DNA of 64,000 bases, taken from assembly GCA_016928775.1 (NCBI GenBank), contig JAFGKD010000001.1, positions 1 through 64,000 on the forward strand, in the 5' to 3' direction. The notes below the pieces were generated by a model. It searched no databases, had not been told where the DNA came from, and saw nothing but the letters and a program-made list of their open reading frames with translations. Both the position numbers and the translations under genes were made by a program. This document shows, piece after piece, positions 35,119 through 43,936 of this stretch. How positions within the stretch are numbered: position 1 is the stretch's first letter; every line of letters starts with the position of its first letter. The stretch comes from Candidatus Zhuqueibacterota bacterium. GTDB lineage: Bacteria > Zhuqueibacterota > Zhuqueibacteria > Residuimicrobiales > Krinioviventaceae.

Positions 35119-36246
35119 ATGAAGTTTATGAGAATAATATATTTGATTTTGGCAGCGAGTTCTTTTACTTTCGGTCAAGTCGGTTTCTCCGCACATACAG
35201 AAAGCGGTTATGTTTCAAATATTTATGCCAATTACCGTCAAATACCCGACTATGTTCAGCATTTTCAGGGTTTTCTCAATTACGATTTTATTTCAAGCGC
35301 GCAAGGACTTCGTACTTTTTATCAAGGATCTGCGACGTTGTTTGAAAAATACAATGTCCGTAATTATTTAATGCATAAAATTGGTCTGTCATACTACAGG
35401 TATACACATCAAAATAAAGCAAAGGTGAATGCTGGTCTAGATGTCGATGGCCGACTTTATAGCGATGATTACAAATGGTACGAATATAAGCAAGGTTATT
35501 TTTATGCCAATATCAAAGCTATCGTCAAGCCGCAGCTTTATGCCTATGTCGGAGTCAATACCCGGATCCGTAGTTATGATAATCTTCCGCCGTATTCCTA
35601 TCAACAGAATGTCGCGTTTGTTCGACTCGGCAATTTTTTCAATAGCGGGACATCCGTCATTACTGAATTTAATTATATGCAAAAAAGCTATTTGAACAAA
35701 GATGCGAGTCCGATAGAAAGTTTTTCAGATGTGCAGACAAATGGTGATGGTCAGAGCGAGCAATGTGTCGGATTGTTACGCATAGGCCAGGCTCTTGGCG
35801 CAAAAACCGGAACAAGTGCGCAAATTTTGCTGCGCAGAAATTTAAAAAGTTCGGTGCGCTACCTCATCAATGATGCGGGTTATTATTATTCGGACGAAGA
35901 GTTGTTTGATGATCCCTTTGGCTATAATGCTGAACAATTCAGCCTCACGCTCAAACGTAAACTGCCATGGAGTTTGCAGGCATCGATCGGCGGCAGTTAT
36001 ACGGAAAAACATTACGTGAATCGATTAGCGCTTGATTTGGCGGGCGTGCCATTTGAAGATGTGAGCGTGCGCGATGACCAACGATTTGTCGGGTGGCTTT
36101 CACTCTCCAAAGCATGGAAATACAGCAGCTCACTGGCGCCTGTGACATTGACACTCGATATATCAGTGATGAAGAACAGATCGAATGATCTCTACTATAA
36201 TTATCGAACATCCTATTTTTCGTTCGGTATCTCCCAGGATTTTTAA
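35119..36246 (+). CDS. Outer-membrane beta-barrel protein, unknown role
   Basis: This 375-residue protein has a signal peptide (1-19, ending TFGQ) and long runs of alternating hydrophobic and polar residues with many Tyr, as in barrel strands. It ends in a Phe (SFGISQDF), the usual closing residue of a Bam-assembled barrel. No domain is recognised. AAGGAAGA precedes the ATG. It follows the Ca-repeat gene after a terminator on the same strand, so both may belong to one response, which is inference. Confidence 0.7.
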   Translation: MKFMRIIYLILAASSFTFGQVGFSAHTESGYVSNIYANYRQIPDYVQHFQGFLNYDFISSAQGLRTFYQGSATLFEKYNVRNYLMHKIGLSYYRYTHQNKAKVNAGLDVDGRLYSDDYKWYEYKQGYFYANIKAIVKPQLYAYVGVNTRIRSYDNLPPYSYQQNVAFVRLGNFFNSGTSVITEFNYMQKSYLNKDASPIESFSDVQTNGDGQSEQCVGLLRIGQALGAKTGTSAQILLRRNLKSSVRYLINDAGYYYSDEELFDDPFGYNAEQFSLTLKRKLPWSLQASIGGSYTEKHYVNRLALDLAGVPFEDVSVRDDQRFVGWLSLSKAWKYSSSLAPVTLTLDISVMKNRSNDLYYNYRTSYFSFGISQDF

Positions 36247-36500
36247 ATGAACTTTATGCAAAGAATATCAAATTTGGAAATTCGTTATGCAAGCGGCCTC
36301 TATGTTGCCGTGATGTATATTGATGATCAAACTCTGGCGACTCGAGCCTTGCTTTTGCGCTGAGCCTGCAATTGATGCATTTTTATAACAAGCAGAATTT
36401 TCCTTTATAGATATTATTTTCTTGGACTATTCAAAAGATAGTTTATCTTATAAAGAGATAAAAAGCAACCTCATAAGAATCGAACCAGGGGAGAACCTTT
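36247..36500. other. Intergenic region before the molybdenum hydroxylase operon
   Basis: These 254 bases hold no gene. The end has the GGGGAG ribosome site of the Fe-S subunit and an AT-rich stretch (36400-36470) likely to hold the operon promoter. No clear -35/-10 pair could be chosen. Confidence 0.35.
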
Positions 36501-37118
36501 ATGAGCGAAGAAAAAAAACATGACGGCTTGTCGCGGCGCAGCTTTCTCAAAGGTGTGGGCGGCGGTGTCGTTGGCACAGCGGTTTTGACATCATCAAGAC
36601 GAACATCCGCTGCGGAACAATACGGTGATGTGGTTGGTCCGGATGCCGTCGAAATCACATTGAATGTGAACGGACAAAAGCGAACTCTCACCGTTGATCC
36701 ACGAGTCACGCTTCTGGACGCCCTGCGGGATCAATTGTCCCTCACGGGCAGCAAAAGAGTCTGTAATAAAGGACAGTGTGGTGCCTGTACGCTCATTTGT
36801 AATGGTCGAACTGTTCTGGCGTGCAGCATGCTGGCCATTGATGCGGACGGCGCGGATGTCGAAACCATCGAAGGTTTGAAAACGGGAGATCAACTTCATC
36901 CCGTCCAGGAAGAATTTATTAAAAATGATGCTTTGCAATGCGGCTTTTGCACGCCGGGTTTTATCATGTCCAGCGTCGCTCTACTGCGTAAAAATCCTTC
37001 CCCATCAATGGAAGAGATCAAGTATGCCGTATCCGGAAACTTGTGTCGCTGCGGTACCTACCCGCATGTCTTCAAAGCTGTACATGATGCGGCGCAAGCC
37101 ATGAAGAAGGGAGGGTGA
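36501..37118 (+). CDS. Molybdenum hydroxylase, [2Fe-2S] subunit with Tat signal (PaoA/YagT-like)
   Basis: This 205-residue electron-transfer subunit of a xanthine-oxidase-family enzyme is exported folded. The Tat signal SRRSFLKG (11-18) is followed by a hydrophobic stretch. The plant-type cluster motif reads CNKGQCGACTLICNG with a later Cys, and the second cluster is bound by CGFCTPGF and CRCGTYPH. Length and Tat signal match the periplasmic aldehyde oxidoreductase PaoABC of E. coli. The large subunit starts four bases after this stop. The partner subunits lack their own signals and would be co-exported as a complex. The substrate, probably aromatic or other aldehydes, is inferred from the family. 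Confidence 0.93.
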   Translation: MSEEKKHDGLSRRSFLKGVGGGVVGTAVLTSSRRTSAAEQYGDVVGPDAVEITLNVNGQKRTLTVDPRVTLLDALRDQLSLTGSKRVCNKGQCGACTLICNGRTVLACSMLAIDADGADVETIEGLKTGDQLHPVQEEFIKNDALQCGFCTPGFIMSSVALLRKNPSPSMEEIKYAVSGNLCRCGTYPHVFKAVHDAAQAMKKGG

Positions 37119-37122
37119 GATT

Positions 37123-39237
37123 ATGGCGCCATGGAAAGAATTAAAAGAAATGACTCTTTTGAATAAAGAGGTTACGCGTGTGGATGGTGCTTTAAAAGTG
37201 GCGGGCACTGCCATCTATACCTATGATGTCCAACGCCCGGGTTTGCTTTACGGTCGGATTCTGCGAAGCATTCATCCGCATGCCAAAGTATTGAGCGTGG
37301 ATACCAGCGAAGCCGAGGCGCTCAAGGGTGTCAAGGCTGTTCTCGGCAAAATTAAGGATGAGGTCAATTTTGTCGGCGATGATGTGGCAGCTGTCGCAGC
37401 TGTTTCCGAAGAGATTGCCCAGAAAGCCTTGAGTCTCATCAAAGTCGAATATGACGTTTTACCCTTCACTGTGCGCGAGCAACAAGCCAAAAAAGAGGAC
37501 GCTCCAAGGGTTTTTTCCGGTCGTGAAAATAATTTAGGCCGTTCGAATGAGAATAGTGAAGGCGATGTCGAAAAAGGCTTTCAGGAAGCGGACGCTATCG
37601 TTGAACACATGTATCATATGAATGTCCAGGTGCATACCCCTTTGGAATCGCACGGCTGCGTATGTGAATGGCGTGGTGATGATCTGTACATGTGGGACTC
37701 TACGCAAGGCGTGCATGGCACGCGCAGCGGCATGGCCAGAGCGTTGGAGATACCGGAAAACCAGATTCACGTTATTACGCATCACATGGGCGGTGGCTTT
37801 GGCAGCAAATTCGGCCCAAAGAGTTACAATGTGGTCTGTGCCCGTTTAGCCAAAAAGGCGGGTGTGCCTGTCAAGTTGATGTTGGACCGAGAAGAAGAGA
37901 TGCTGGCAGTCGGCAATCGTCCATCATCCTGGCAAAAGATAAAAATCGGTGCAAAAAGTGATGGAACATTGACTGCTTTTGAGATGGAATCTTTTGGCAC
38001 AGGTGGTGTTGGCGGTGGCGCAGGTGTTCCGCAACCTTATATCTACCACTTTCCAAACTGGAAAGTCAAGCACCAGGATGTGCACATTAATGCTGGCGCC
38101 GCAGAGCCCATGCGCGCGCCGGGTCATCCGCAGGCTAATTTTGCCATGGAATCGGCTATGGATGAATTGGCAGAAAAGCTTGGCATTGATCCATTGGAAT
38201 TTCGAATCAAGAATGATCCCAATGAAACGCGGCAACAAGAGTATAAAATCGGCGCAAAAAAGTGTGGTTGGGACAATCGAAAACCATCCGGCAGTCAGAC
38301 TGGTGAAAAATTGATCGGCATGGGTGTCGGCTCCGGAACCTGGGGAGGTGGCGGCAATCGTCGCACTGAAGCAATCGTCAATATTTATCCGGATGGTGCA
38401 GTAGACGTCAAGATTGGCACCCAGGATATCGGCGTTGGAACCTGGACGATTGTCGCTTCTGTGCTGGCGGAAGAGCTGGAGCTTGACCTGGCTGATGTCA
38501 AACCATTCATCGGTGAAAGCGACTATCCCTGGGCGCCAAATAGCGGCGGTAGCACAACTGCCCCGTCTGTGACGCCTACGGTCAAGTTGGCGGCTGAAGC
38601 GGCAATGGCAAAACTGATTGAGCTATTGGCCGAAGCATATGAGACAACGCCGGATAAAATCAGCTATGCAAAAAAGACGTTCACTCTGACGGAGAGTGGC
38701 GAAAAAATCCCCTGGAAAAAAGCCTGTGCAGCGCTGGACGGCAAAGCTGTCTCGGAAAAAGCCCAATGGGGCGAAGGTTTGTCCAGCAGCGGCACCGCTG
38801 GTTGCCAATTTGCCGAGGTCGAAGTGGATGCCGAGACCGGTCGTGTCAAAGTGAAACGATTGGTCGCGGTGCAAGACTGTGGCCTGGTCGTCAATATGCT
38901 CACAGCCCGCAGTCAGGTGAACGGCGCCATCATTGGTGAGATTGGCTACGTTTTGTTTGAAAATCGCCTGCTTGACAATGATACTGGCATCATGCAAAAC
39001 GCTGATCTCGAGAATTATAAAATCCCGGGTGCGCTGGAAATGCCCGAGTTCGACGTCACATTTTACGACGAGCACGAGCGCGGTGTCATTGGACTGGGCG
39101 AACCGCCGGCTATACCGGGGGTTGGCGCCATTGCCAACGCTGTTGCCAACGCTATTGGCGTACGATTTTATGAGCTTCCGATCACGCCGGACAGAGTCCT
39201 TTTGGCGATTGACAAGCGAAAGGAGGGCACATCATGA
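37123..39237 (+). CDS. Molybdenum hydroxylase, molybdopterin-binding catalytic subunit (PaoC/YagR-like)
   Basis: This 704-residue catalytic subunit is a little shorter than xanthine dehydrogenase large chains and close to PaoC (about 730). Visible landmarks are DVQRPGLLYGRILRS at the start, the molybdopterin loops GGGFGSKFG and EPMRAPGHPQ, GTQDIGVGTWT and the catalytic base region GLGEPPAIPGVGAIANA near the end. The Glu of that motif is present, so the enzyme should be active. No signal peptide; transport would be via the Fe-S subunit. It overlaps the FAD-subunit start by 4 bases. Confidence 0.93.
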   Translation: MAPWKELKEMTLLNKEVTRVDGALKVAGTAIYTYDVQRPGLLYGRILRSIHPHAKVLSVDTSEAEALKGVKAVLGKIKDEVNFVGDDVAAVAAVSEEIAQKALSLIKVEYDVLPFTVREQQAKKEDAPRVFSGRENNLGRSNENSEGDVEKGFQEADAIVEHMYHMNVQVHTPLESHGCVCEWRGDDLYMWDSTQGVHGTRSGMARALEIPENQIHVITHHMGGGFGSKFGPKSYNVVCARLAKKAGVPVKLMLDREEEMLAVGNRPSSWQKIKIGAKSDGTLTAFEMESFGTGGVGGGAGVPQPYIYHFPNWKVKHQDVHINAGAAEPMRAPGHPQANFAMESAMDELAEKLGIDPLEFRIKNDPNETRQQEYKIGAKKCGWDNRKPSGSQTGEKLIGMGVGSGTWGGGGNRRTEAIVNIYPDGAVDVKIGTQDIGVGTWTIVASVLAEELELDLADVKPFIGESDYPWAPNSGGSTTAPSVTPTVKLAAEAAMAKLIELLAEAYETTPDKISYAKKTFTLTESGEKIPWKKACAALDGKAVSEKAQWGEGLSSSGTAGCQFAEVEVDAETGRVKVKRLVAVQDCGLVVNMLTARSQVNGAIIGEIGYVLFENRLLDNDTGIMQNADLENYKIPGALEMPEFDVTFYDEHERGVIGLGEPPAIPGVGAIANAVANAIGVRFYELPITPDRVLLAIDKRKEGTS

Positions 39238-40211
39238 AACCTTTTCAATATGTTTATCCCAAAGACATCAAAGCCGTGCCGAAAATCCTGGCCGAAGCCG
39301 GCCAGACCGCCCTTCTGTACGCCGGCGGTACGGACGCCCTCGCGCGCATGAAAGAAGGTGTGTCACAACCTGATGTCGTGGTGAATCTGAAAGAAATCAG
39401 CGGCTTTTCACTTATTCGATCGGACAAAAAAGGATTGTCTATCGGTGCCGGCACTTTGTTAGCTGATGTGGTAGAAAGTGAAGAAGCGCAAGATTATCCA
39501 GGACTTGTGGAGGCCGTCAAAGCGGTTGGCACGATTCAACTGCGCAATATGGGAACGATTGGCGGCAACCTCTGCCAACGTCCGCGCTGCTGGTATTATC
39601 GCAGTGCCCGGTTCGATTGTTTGCGAAAAGGCGGCGAGACCTGTTTTGCAATTTATGGCGATAACAAGTATCACTGCATCATTGGTGGTAATCCCTGTTT
39701 TATCGTGCATCCTTCAGATGTCGCACCCATGCTGATCGCGCTTGACGCGACCATTGAAATTCTTGGCTTAAAAGGATCGCGTTGGGTCAAAGCCGAGGAG
39801 TTTTACGTCACGCCGCAACAAGATCCTTACAACGAAACTATTTTAAAAAGTGACGAGGTAGTGACGTCCGTTCATATTCCGGCACAGGCGAAATCGCTCA
39901 AGAGTCACTATGTCAAATTCCGCGAGCGCGATTCGTTTGACTTTGCCATGGTGAGCGTTGCCATTGTCGCTAGTATCTCGGATAATACGTTGTCAAATGT
40001 TCGCATTGCCTACGGTGGCGTTGCCCCCAAGCCATGGCGGGCGACACGTGCAGAAAAGGCGTTAGAGGGTACAAATGCCACGGAGCAGCAGATTTTGGAC
40101 GCCGCGACAGGCGAATTTGCCCAGGCAGAACCGCTGGAGCAGAATGAATATAAAGTTATTATGGCTAAAAATCTGCTCAAGCGGGCGATCCGGGAATTGC
40201 GGCAAGGCTGA
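39234..40211 (+). CDS. Molybdenum hydroxylase, FAD-binding subunit with extra Cys cluster (PaoB/YagS-like)
   Basis: This 325-residue FAD-binding subunit has the FAD loops YAGGTDALARMKEG and GTIQLRNMGTIGGNL. It then has a Cys-rich insertion, CQRPRCWYY, CLRKGGETC and CIIGGNPC, in the place where PaoB/YagS and 4-hydroxybenzoyl-CoA reductase subunits carry a [4Fe-4S] cluster. The end has the CO-dehydrogenase flavoprotein C-terminal domain (FRERDSFDFAMVSVA, VRIAYGGVAPKPWRA). It completes the operon, and the start overlaps the catalytic gene. Confidence 0.92.
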   Translation: MKPFQYVYPKDIKAVPKILAEAGQTALLYAGGTDALARMKEGVSQPDVVVNLKEISGFSLIRSDKKGLSIGAGTLLADVVESEEAQDYPGLVEAVKAVGTIQLRNMGTIGGNLCQRPRCWYYRSARFDCLRKGGETCFAIYGDNKYHCIIGGNPCFIVHPSDVAPMLIALDATIEILGLKGSRWVKAEEFYVTPQQDPYNETILKSDEVVTSVHIPAQAKSLKSHYVKFRERDSFDFAMVSVAIVASISDNTLSNVRIAYGGVAPKPWRATRAEKALEGTNATEQQILDAATGEFAQAEPLEQNEYKVIMAKNLLKRAIRELRQG

Positions 40212-40249
40212 ATAAGCTCGCAACACCAAAATGTCAAACAGGTGAAATC

Positions 40250-40453
40250 ATGATAGATAAAAAAACCGCATGTGCCATGTTGATGCGCGTTGGGCCGACC
40301 TATCCTGGTCTTCTGGACGAGTCGGAAACCTCTGAACGGCATGCGACGGCGCAATACAAATGCCTCAGAACCGCCGGGGCTGTGGGACCGGACAACAATA
40401 TTGTGTCACCGTCCGAGTGCACTTTTTCTCGAAGTTGTTATAAAAAAGTATGA
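40250..40453 (+). CDS. Possible small protein, 67 residues
   Basis: A short frame with a good AGGTGA ribosome site five bases before ATG starts 38 bases after the FAD-subunit stop. The product (MIDKKTACAMLMRVGPTYPG...) is not recognised. It could be a small gene of the hydroxylase operon, a degraded start of a longer gene, or chance. The frame runs into a palindrome-rich repeat patch right after its stop. Confidence 0.3.
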   Translation: MIDKKTACAMLMRVGPTYPGLLDESETSERHATAQYKCLRTAGAVGPDNNIVSPSECTFSRSCYKKV

Positions 40454-40455
40454 AA

Positions 40456-40640
40456 ACGGTGCCTGGCCAGCGCCAGGCATCAAAGGCATTCGAATAAGAA
40501 GTGCAGAATCAGGCACCGCACGCGTTCCGCCGCTCCTGCGACGGATTTCAGGCGAGGATACGCTCTCTCCGAAAACGTGCCTGTATAGTGGACGCAGAGC
40601 GTCCCAACTGCATACCCACGCAGAGCGTGTGAACGAGATT
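40456..40640. repeat. Palindromic intergenic repeats downstream of the hydroxylase operon
   Basis: Bases 40460-40479 form a perfect 8-bp hairpin (TGCCTGGC / GCCAGGCA, 4-base loop). Bases 40590-40604 (GGACGC-AGA-GCGTCC) and 40617-40629 (CACGC-AGA-GCGTG) are twin hairpins sharing a CGCAGAGCG core. They resemble a widespread paired-palindrome intergenic repeat known from many environmental genomes; that family link is from memory. The patch lies between convergent operons. No gene is seen from 40454 to 40734. Confidence 0.6.
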
Positions 40641-40734
40641 CCTGCCGCTTGCGGATGCTGAACAGGGTGGGAGAAGGGCATCCTCGCCAAACGACAATAT
40701 CCGGTCGGAAGAAAAAGATTTCCAACGGGAGTCG

Positions 40735-41319
40735 TTATAGAATATATTTTTTGATCTTTTCGAAATCCTGCGGTGTATCGGCATCTAACAAAATGCCGTC
40801 TGAATCCATGTCGACAAATAGTGTCTCCGCCGCATATTTCCGCACAATATCCTTTGCGGTTGCTGTTGCGGGCATGGCTATTATCTCCTTGAACAAGACG
40901 CTGGAAAAAATCAAGGGATGTCCGGCTCTGTTGGCAAAACGGGGTCGCACAAGAACAGTGCTGTTAGAGTAAAAAGCAGCGACGAGCTTACCGATCCATT
41001 CCGCTTTGATATGTGGTTGATCGGCCAAACAGACCAGGGCGCCGCTACAATTCCTCGACAGAGCCGAAATGCCGGCTTGCAAAGATGAGAACTGGCCATT
41101 CTCATAATGCTTGTTATGGATGTAAAAAGCATCGACACATGCATTTTTCGCAATTTTTTCCGCTTTAAATCCCACTACAATATGCGTGCGCTGAATCCCC
41201 GCCTTTTTAACTTCACCCGCTATTTTAGCCAAGAATGTCTGATCGCCGATTTTCATCAGCGGCTTGAGTTGTCCCATACGTCTGGACTCACCGGCGGCCA
41301 GGATGATCGCTTCAATCAT
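40735..41319 (-). CDS. MocA/MobA-like molybdenum cofactor nucleotidyltransferase
   Basis: This 194-residue enzyme attaches a nucleotide (CTP or GTP) to molybdopterin. It has the family start LAAGESRRMGQLKPLMKIG, a VVGF strand, the sugar/metal motif CLADQPHI and the acidic end DADTPQDFEKIKKY. It fits MocA, the cytidylyltransferase for xanthine-oxidase-type enzymes, and faces the hydroxylase operon. It overlaps the XdhC-like gene by 8 bases (41312-41319), so the two are a unit for maturing the neighbouring enzyme. Confidence 0.9.
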   Translation of the reverse strand: MIEAIILAAGESRRMGQLKPLMKIGDQTFLAKIAGEVKKAGIQRTHIVVGFKAEKIAKNACVDAFYIHNKHYENGQFSSLQAGISALSRNCSGALVCLADQPHIKAEWIGKLVAAFYSNSTVLVRPRFANRAGHPLIFSSVLFKEIIAMPATATAKDIVRKYAAETLFVDMDSDGILLDADTPQDFEKIKKYIL

Positions 41320-42103
41320 GTGACAATTTCATCGATAATGTTGTGAGGTCGGCACCATTTCGAATCGCAATCATCTCCGCTGCGATGGCAATGGCAATCT
41401 CTTCCGGCGTTTTCGCGCCGATGTTCACGCCAATGGGGCTGTGAATGCGTTCGATAATGTCATGAGCTACATTCTGTTCGCGCAAGAGTTCCAACGAATG
41501 CCGCACTTTGGTCTTGCTGCCGATCATGCCGAGATATTTGAACGGCTGCTGCACACAATGTTCGATGATCAATTGATCGTGCAAATGTTTGTAGGTGACG
41601 ATGACGATATAGGTGTTTTCCGTAAAGGACATATCCGGCAAAACATCCGCATAAGGTTTGGTCAAAACCGTCTGTGCCGTTGGAAATCTTTGTGAATTTG
41701 CAAATTCTGGTCGGTCGTCCACCAAAGTGACGGCAAAATCGAGCATGTCGGCAATTTTTGTCAGTGCCAAACCAATGTGGCCTCCACCAAATATCACAAG
41801 CTGCGACCTGGGAATAATCGGCTCTAAAAATACGCTCATAATGCCGCCACAATGCATCTTTAGTTCGGTTAAGTCATAGTTGTAAATTTGGGCTTCGCCG
41901 CCCGCAAAGAGTGTTATGGCATGGTCAATGACGGCTTTTTCAACAGCGCCGCCGCCAATTGTTCCTTCAGCGCGGCCATCCTGCCATACAATCATCTTTG
42001 CCCCGATTTCTCGCGGCGCAGAACCTTTTACATCGATGACCGTGGCGAGGACGAGGGAGAGTCCTTGATTTTTCGCCGCCACCACTTTTGCAAAAATATC
42101 CAT
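41312..42103 (-). CDS. XdhC/CoxI-family molybdenum hydroxylase maturation factor
   Basis: XdhC-type proteins bind the molybdenum cofactor, assist its sulfuration and insert it into xanthine-dehydrogenase-like enzymes. Landmarks are LVLATVIDVKGSAPREIGAKM, GTIGGGAVEKAVI, the Rossmann loop VIFGGGHIGLALTKIA and the C-terminal YLGMIGSKTKV with HSPIGVNIGAKTPEEIAIAI. The ATG at 42103 has GAGG five bases upstream and is preferred to the GTG at 42151. Protein length from this start is 263 residues. It is the first gene of the pair facing the hydroxylase operon. Confidence 0.92.
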   Translation of the reverse strand: MDIFAKVVAAKNQGLSLVLATVIDVKGSAPREIGAKMIVWQDGRAEGTIGGGAVEKAVIDHAITLFAGGEAQIYNYDLTELKMHCGGIMSVFLEPIIPRSQLVIFGGGHIGLALTKIADMLDFAVTLVDDRPEFANSQRFPTAQTVLTKPYADVLPDMSFTENTYIVIVTYKHLHDQLIIEHCVQQPFKYLGMIGSKTKVRHSLELLREQNVAHDIIERIHSPIGVNIGAKTPEEIAIAIAAEMIAIRNGADLTTLSMKLSHD

Positions 42104-42248
42104 GTTCGCCTCAATTGTCTTGTATACTGGGGAATGTTTTAAACTTTTCACTCTTTTGCAACAGTTAATTTACGAATGTTTAATTCGCCCTTAACAGAGG
42201 GTTAATACTCAAATTGTTAATTCAATTGATTTTTAACGGGAGTATGTT

Positions 42249-42434
42249 ATGGCTTTTTTATTTCTTGATGAAAATTCACCCGAAGATAGAGAGTATTGTT
42301 CAAATTATATCTATTTTGACGAAAAGGAACCGGGTGCTCTGAAAAAAATGATGCAAAAATTAAAGTCCAGCGAGAAAGACAAGGGCTATGAATTTTTATG
42401 TGACGGCAGCGATTGTCCATTAAGGTTTGCCTGA
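42249..42434 (+). CDS. Small acidic hypothetical protein, 61 residues
   Basis: A GGGAG ribosome site six bases before the ATG and coding-like composition support a real gene. The product is not recognised. It is rich in charged residues (FDEKEPGALKKMMQKLKS) and ends with two cysteines in FLCDGSDCPLRF, possibly a metal or disulfide pair. It stands alone, divergent from the XdhC-like gene and 324 bases ahead of ispG. Confidence 0.5.
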   Translation: MAFLFLDENSPEDREYCSNYIYFDEKEPGALKKMMQKLKSSEKDKGYEFLCDGSDCPLRFA

Positions 42435-42758
42435 TCTCCGCGAAGGGGGGAAAGCGCTTTGCGTTTTCCACTTGGAATTCTAAATCAAATTTTAGCAAAT
42501 CACAAAAAACAAATACCAAAATCCAAACAAATTCCAAAAATACAATGATCAAAATTTAAAACAGGAGAGAATTTAGTCTCGCTGTTCTTTAAGACATTTT
42601 TAAGGAGTGTTTGTAATTTTTAAAACATTGGAATGTGGTATTTATTTGTGATGTGGTGCTTGTTTTTTTGAAATTTCCTATTCGATAAACCTCTTGATTT
42701 AATGCTTTAAATTCAATAAAATTTCCCGCTAAAAAGTTGCCCAAAAAAAGATATTGCC
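42435..42758. other. Intergenic region ahead of ispG with a degenerate inverted repeat
   Basis: A left arm (about 42474-42562), full of CAAAT/ACCAAA/TTCCAAA words, is matched imperfectly in reverse by the right arm (about 42608-42678: TTGGAATGTGGTATTT, TGTTTTTTTGAAATTTCC). This A/C-rich versus T/G-rich pairing is typical of an intergenic repeat family of environmental bacteria (from memory). The ispG promoter should lie at its right end. No gene is visible. Confidence 0.5.
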
Positions 42759-43808
42759 ATGCGCCATAAAACTCGCCAAATTGTCGTCGGCTCGGTAATT
42801 ATCGGTGGTGACGCGCCGATTTCTGTGCAATCCATGACCAACAGCAAAACGAGCGATCTTGACGCCACGCTGTCCCAGGTGCAGCAGTTAGAGGAAGCCG
42901 GCTGTCAGATTATTCGGTTAGCGGTGCCATCAGCGGAAGCAGTTGCTGCTTTTGCTGCGATCAAAAAGCAAGCGCGCGTGCCATTGGTCGCTGATATACA
43001 TTTTAACTATGAGCTGGCATTGGCTGCGCTCGATGCCGGTGCGGACAAGATTCGCTTTAATCCCGGCAACATTGGCGGTAAAGAGAAAGTTAAAAAGATC
43101 GTCAAAAAAGCAGGTCAGTACAATATTCCGATACGGGTGGGCGTGAACTCGGGCTCGATCGAGAAAGATATTTTAACGGAAGAGGGGGGACCCACAACCA
43201 ACGCGTTGGTGCAGAGTGCGCTGCGCAATATTGAAATATGTCGAGAATATGGTGCCGAGCAGCTTGTTTTATCGTTAAAATCCTCGAATGTCCTCAAGAC
43301 CGTGGCGGCTTATCGACTGGTGGCGCAGCAGACGGATGTGGCGCTGCACATCGGCATCACCGAAGCGGGTACGATTCGTTCTGGAACGATCAAATCTTCT
43401 GTGGGCCTGGGCATCCTGTTAGCCGAGGGTATCGGTGATACACTTCGTGTCTCATTGACCGGTGATCCCGTTGAAGAAGTGTATGTCGGTTACCAAATAC
43501 TTAAAAGTCTGGGCCTTTCTTCACGTGGCATCAATCTTGTATCCTGCCCAACGTGCAGCCGCACTCAGGTTGATTTGATTCGCATTGCCGAGGACGTTGA
43601 GCGGCGCCTGGCTCACATCAAAGAGCCCTTAACAGTCGCGGTGATGGGTTGTGTTGTGAATGGCCCTGGAGAAGCCAAAGAAGCAGATGTCGGCATCGCC
43701 TGTGGCAAGGGTAGCGGGACACTTTTTAAAAAAGGCCAGGTTATTCGAAAAATAAACGAGCCGCAGATTGTTGATGCACTGGTTGCCGAAGTTCATGCCA
43801 TGCTTTAA
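42759..43808 (+). CDS. ispG: 4-hydroxy-3-methylbut-2-en-1-yl diphosphate synthase
   Basis: IspG (GcpE) makes HMBPP from methylerythritol cyclodiphosphate in the non-mevalonate isoprenoid pathway, using a [4Fe-4S] cluster. The start RQIVVGSVIIGGDAPISVQSMTN, the barrel segment VADIHFNYELALAALDAGADKIRFNPGNIG and the cluster residues in VSCPTCSRTQ and MGCVVNGPGEA are all present. At 349 residues it is the short bacterial form. No pathway neighbours are adjacent. It implies that this organism makes isoprenoids by the MEP route. Confidence 0.97.
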   Translation: MRHKTRQIVVGSVIIGGDAPISVQSMTNSKTSDLDATLSQVQQLEEAGCQIIRLAVPSAEAVAAFAAIKKQARVPLVADIHFNYELALAALDAGADKIRFNPGNIGGKEKVKKIVKKAGQYNIPIRVGVNSGSIEKDILTEEGGPTTNALVQSALRNIEICREYGAEQLVLSLKSSNVLKTVAAYRLVAQQTDVALHIGITEAGTIRSGTIKSSVGLGILLAEGIGDTLRVSLTGDPVEEVYVGYQILKSLGLSSRGINLVSCPTCSRTQVDLIRIAEDVERRLAHIKEPLTVAVMGCVVNGPGEAKEADVGIACGKGSGTLFKKGQVIRKINEPQIVDALVAEVHAML

Positions 43809-43936
43809 AATAAAGCTCTGAAAAGTGCGAAAAAATTGCTAAATTTTCCGGTTGCCAAAGCCGGGTTCATCGTTTCGTCAATAAAATGACATCATAACCT
43901 GATCATGGAATTTAAGATTTAGTTACGGAGGTAAAA

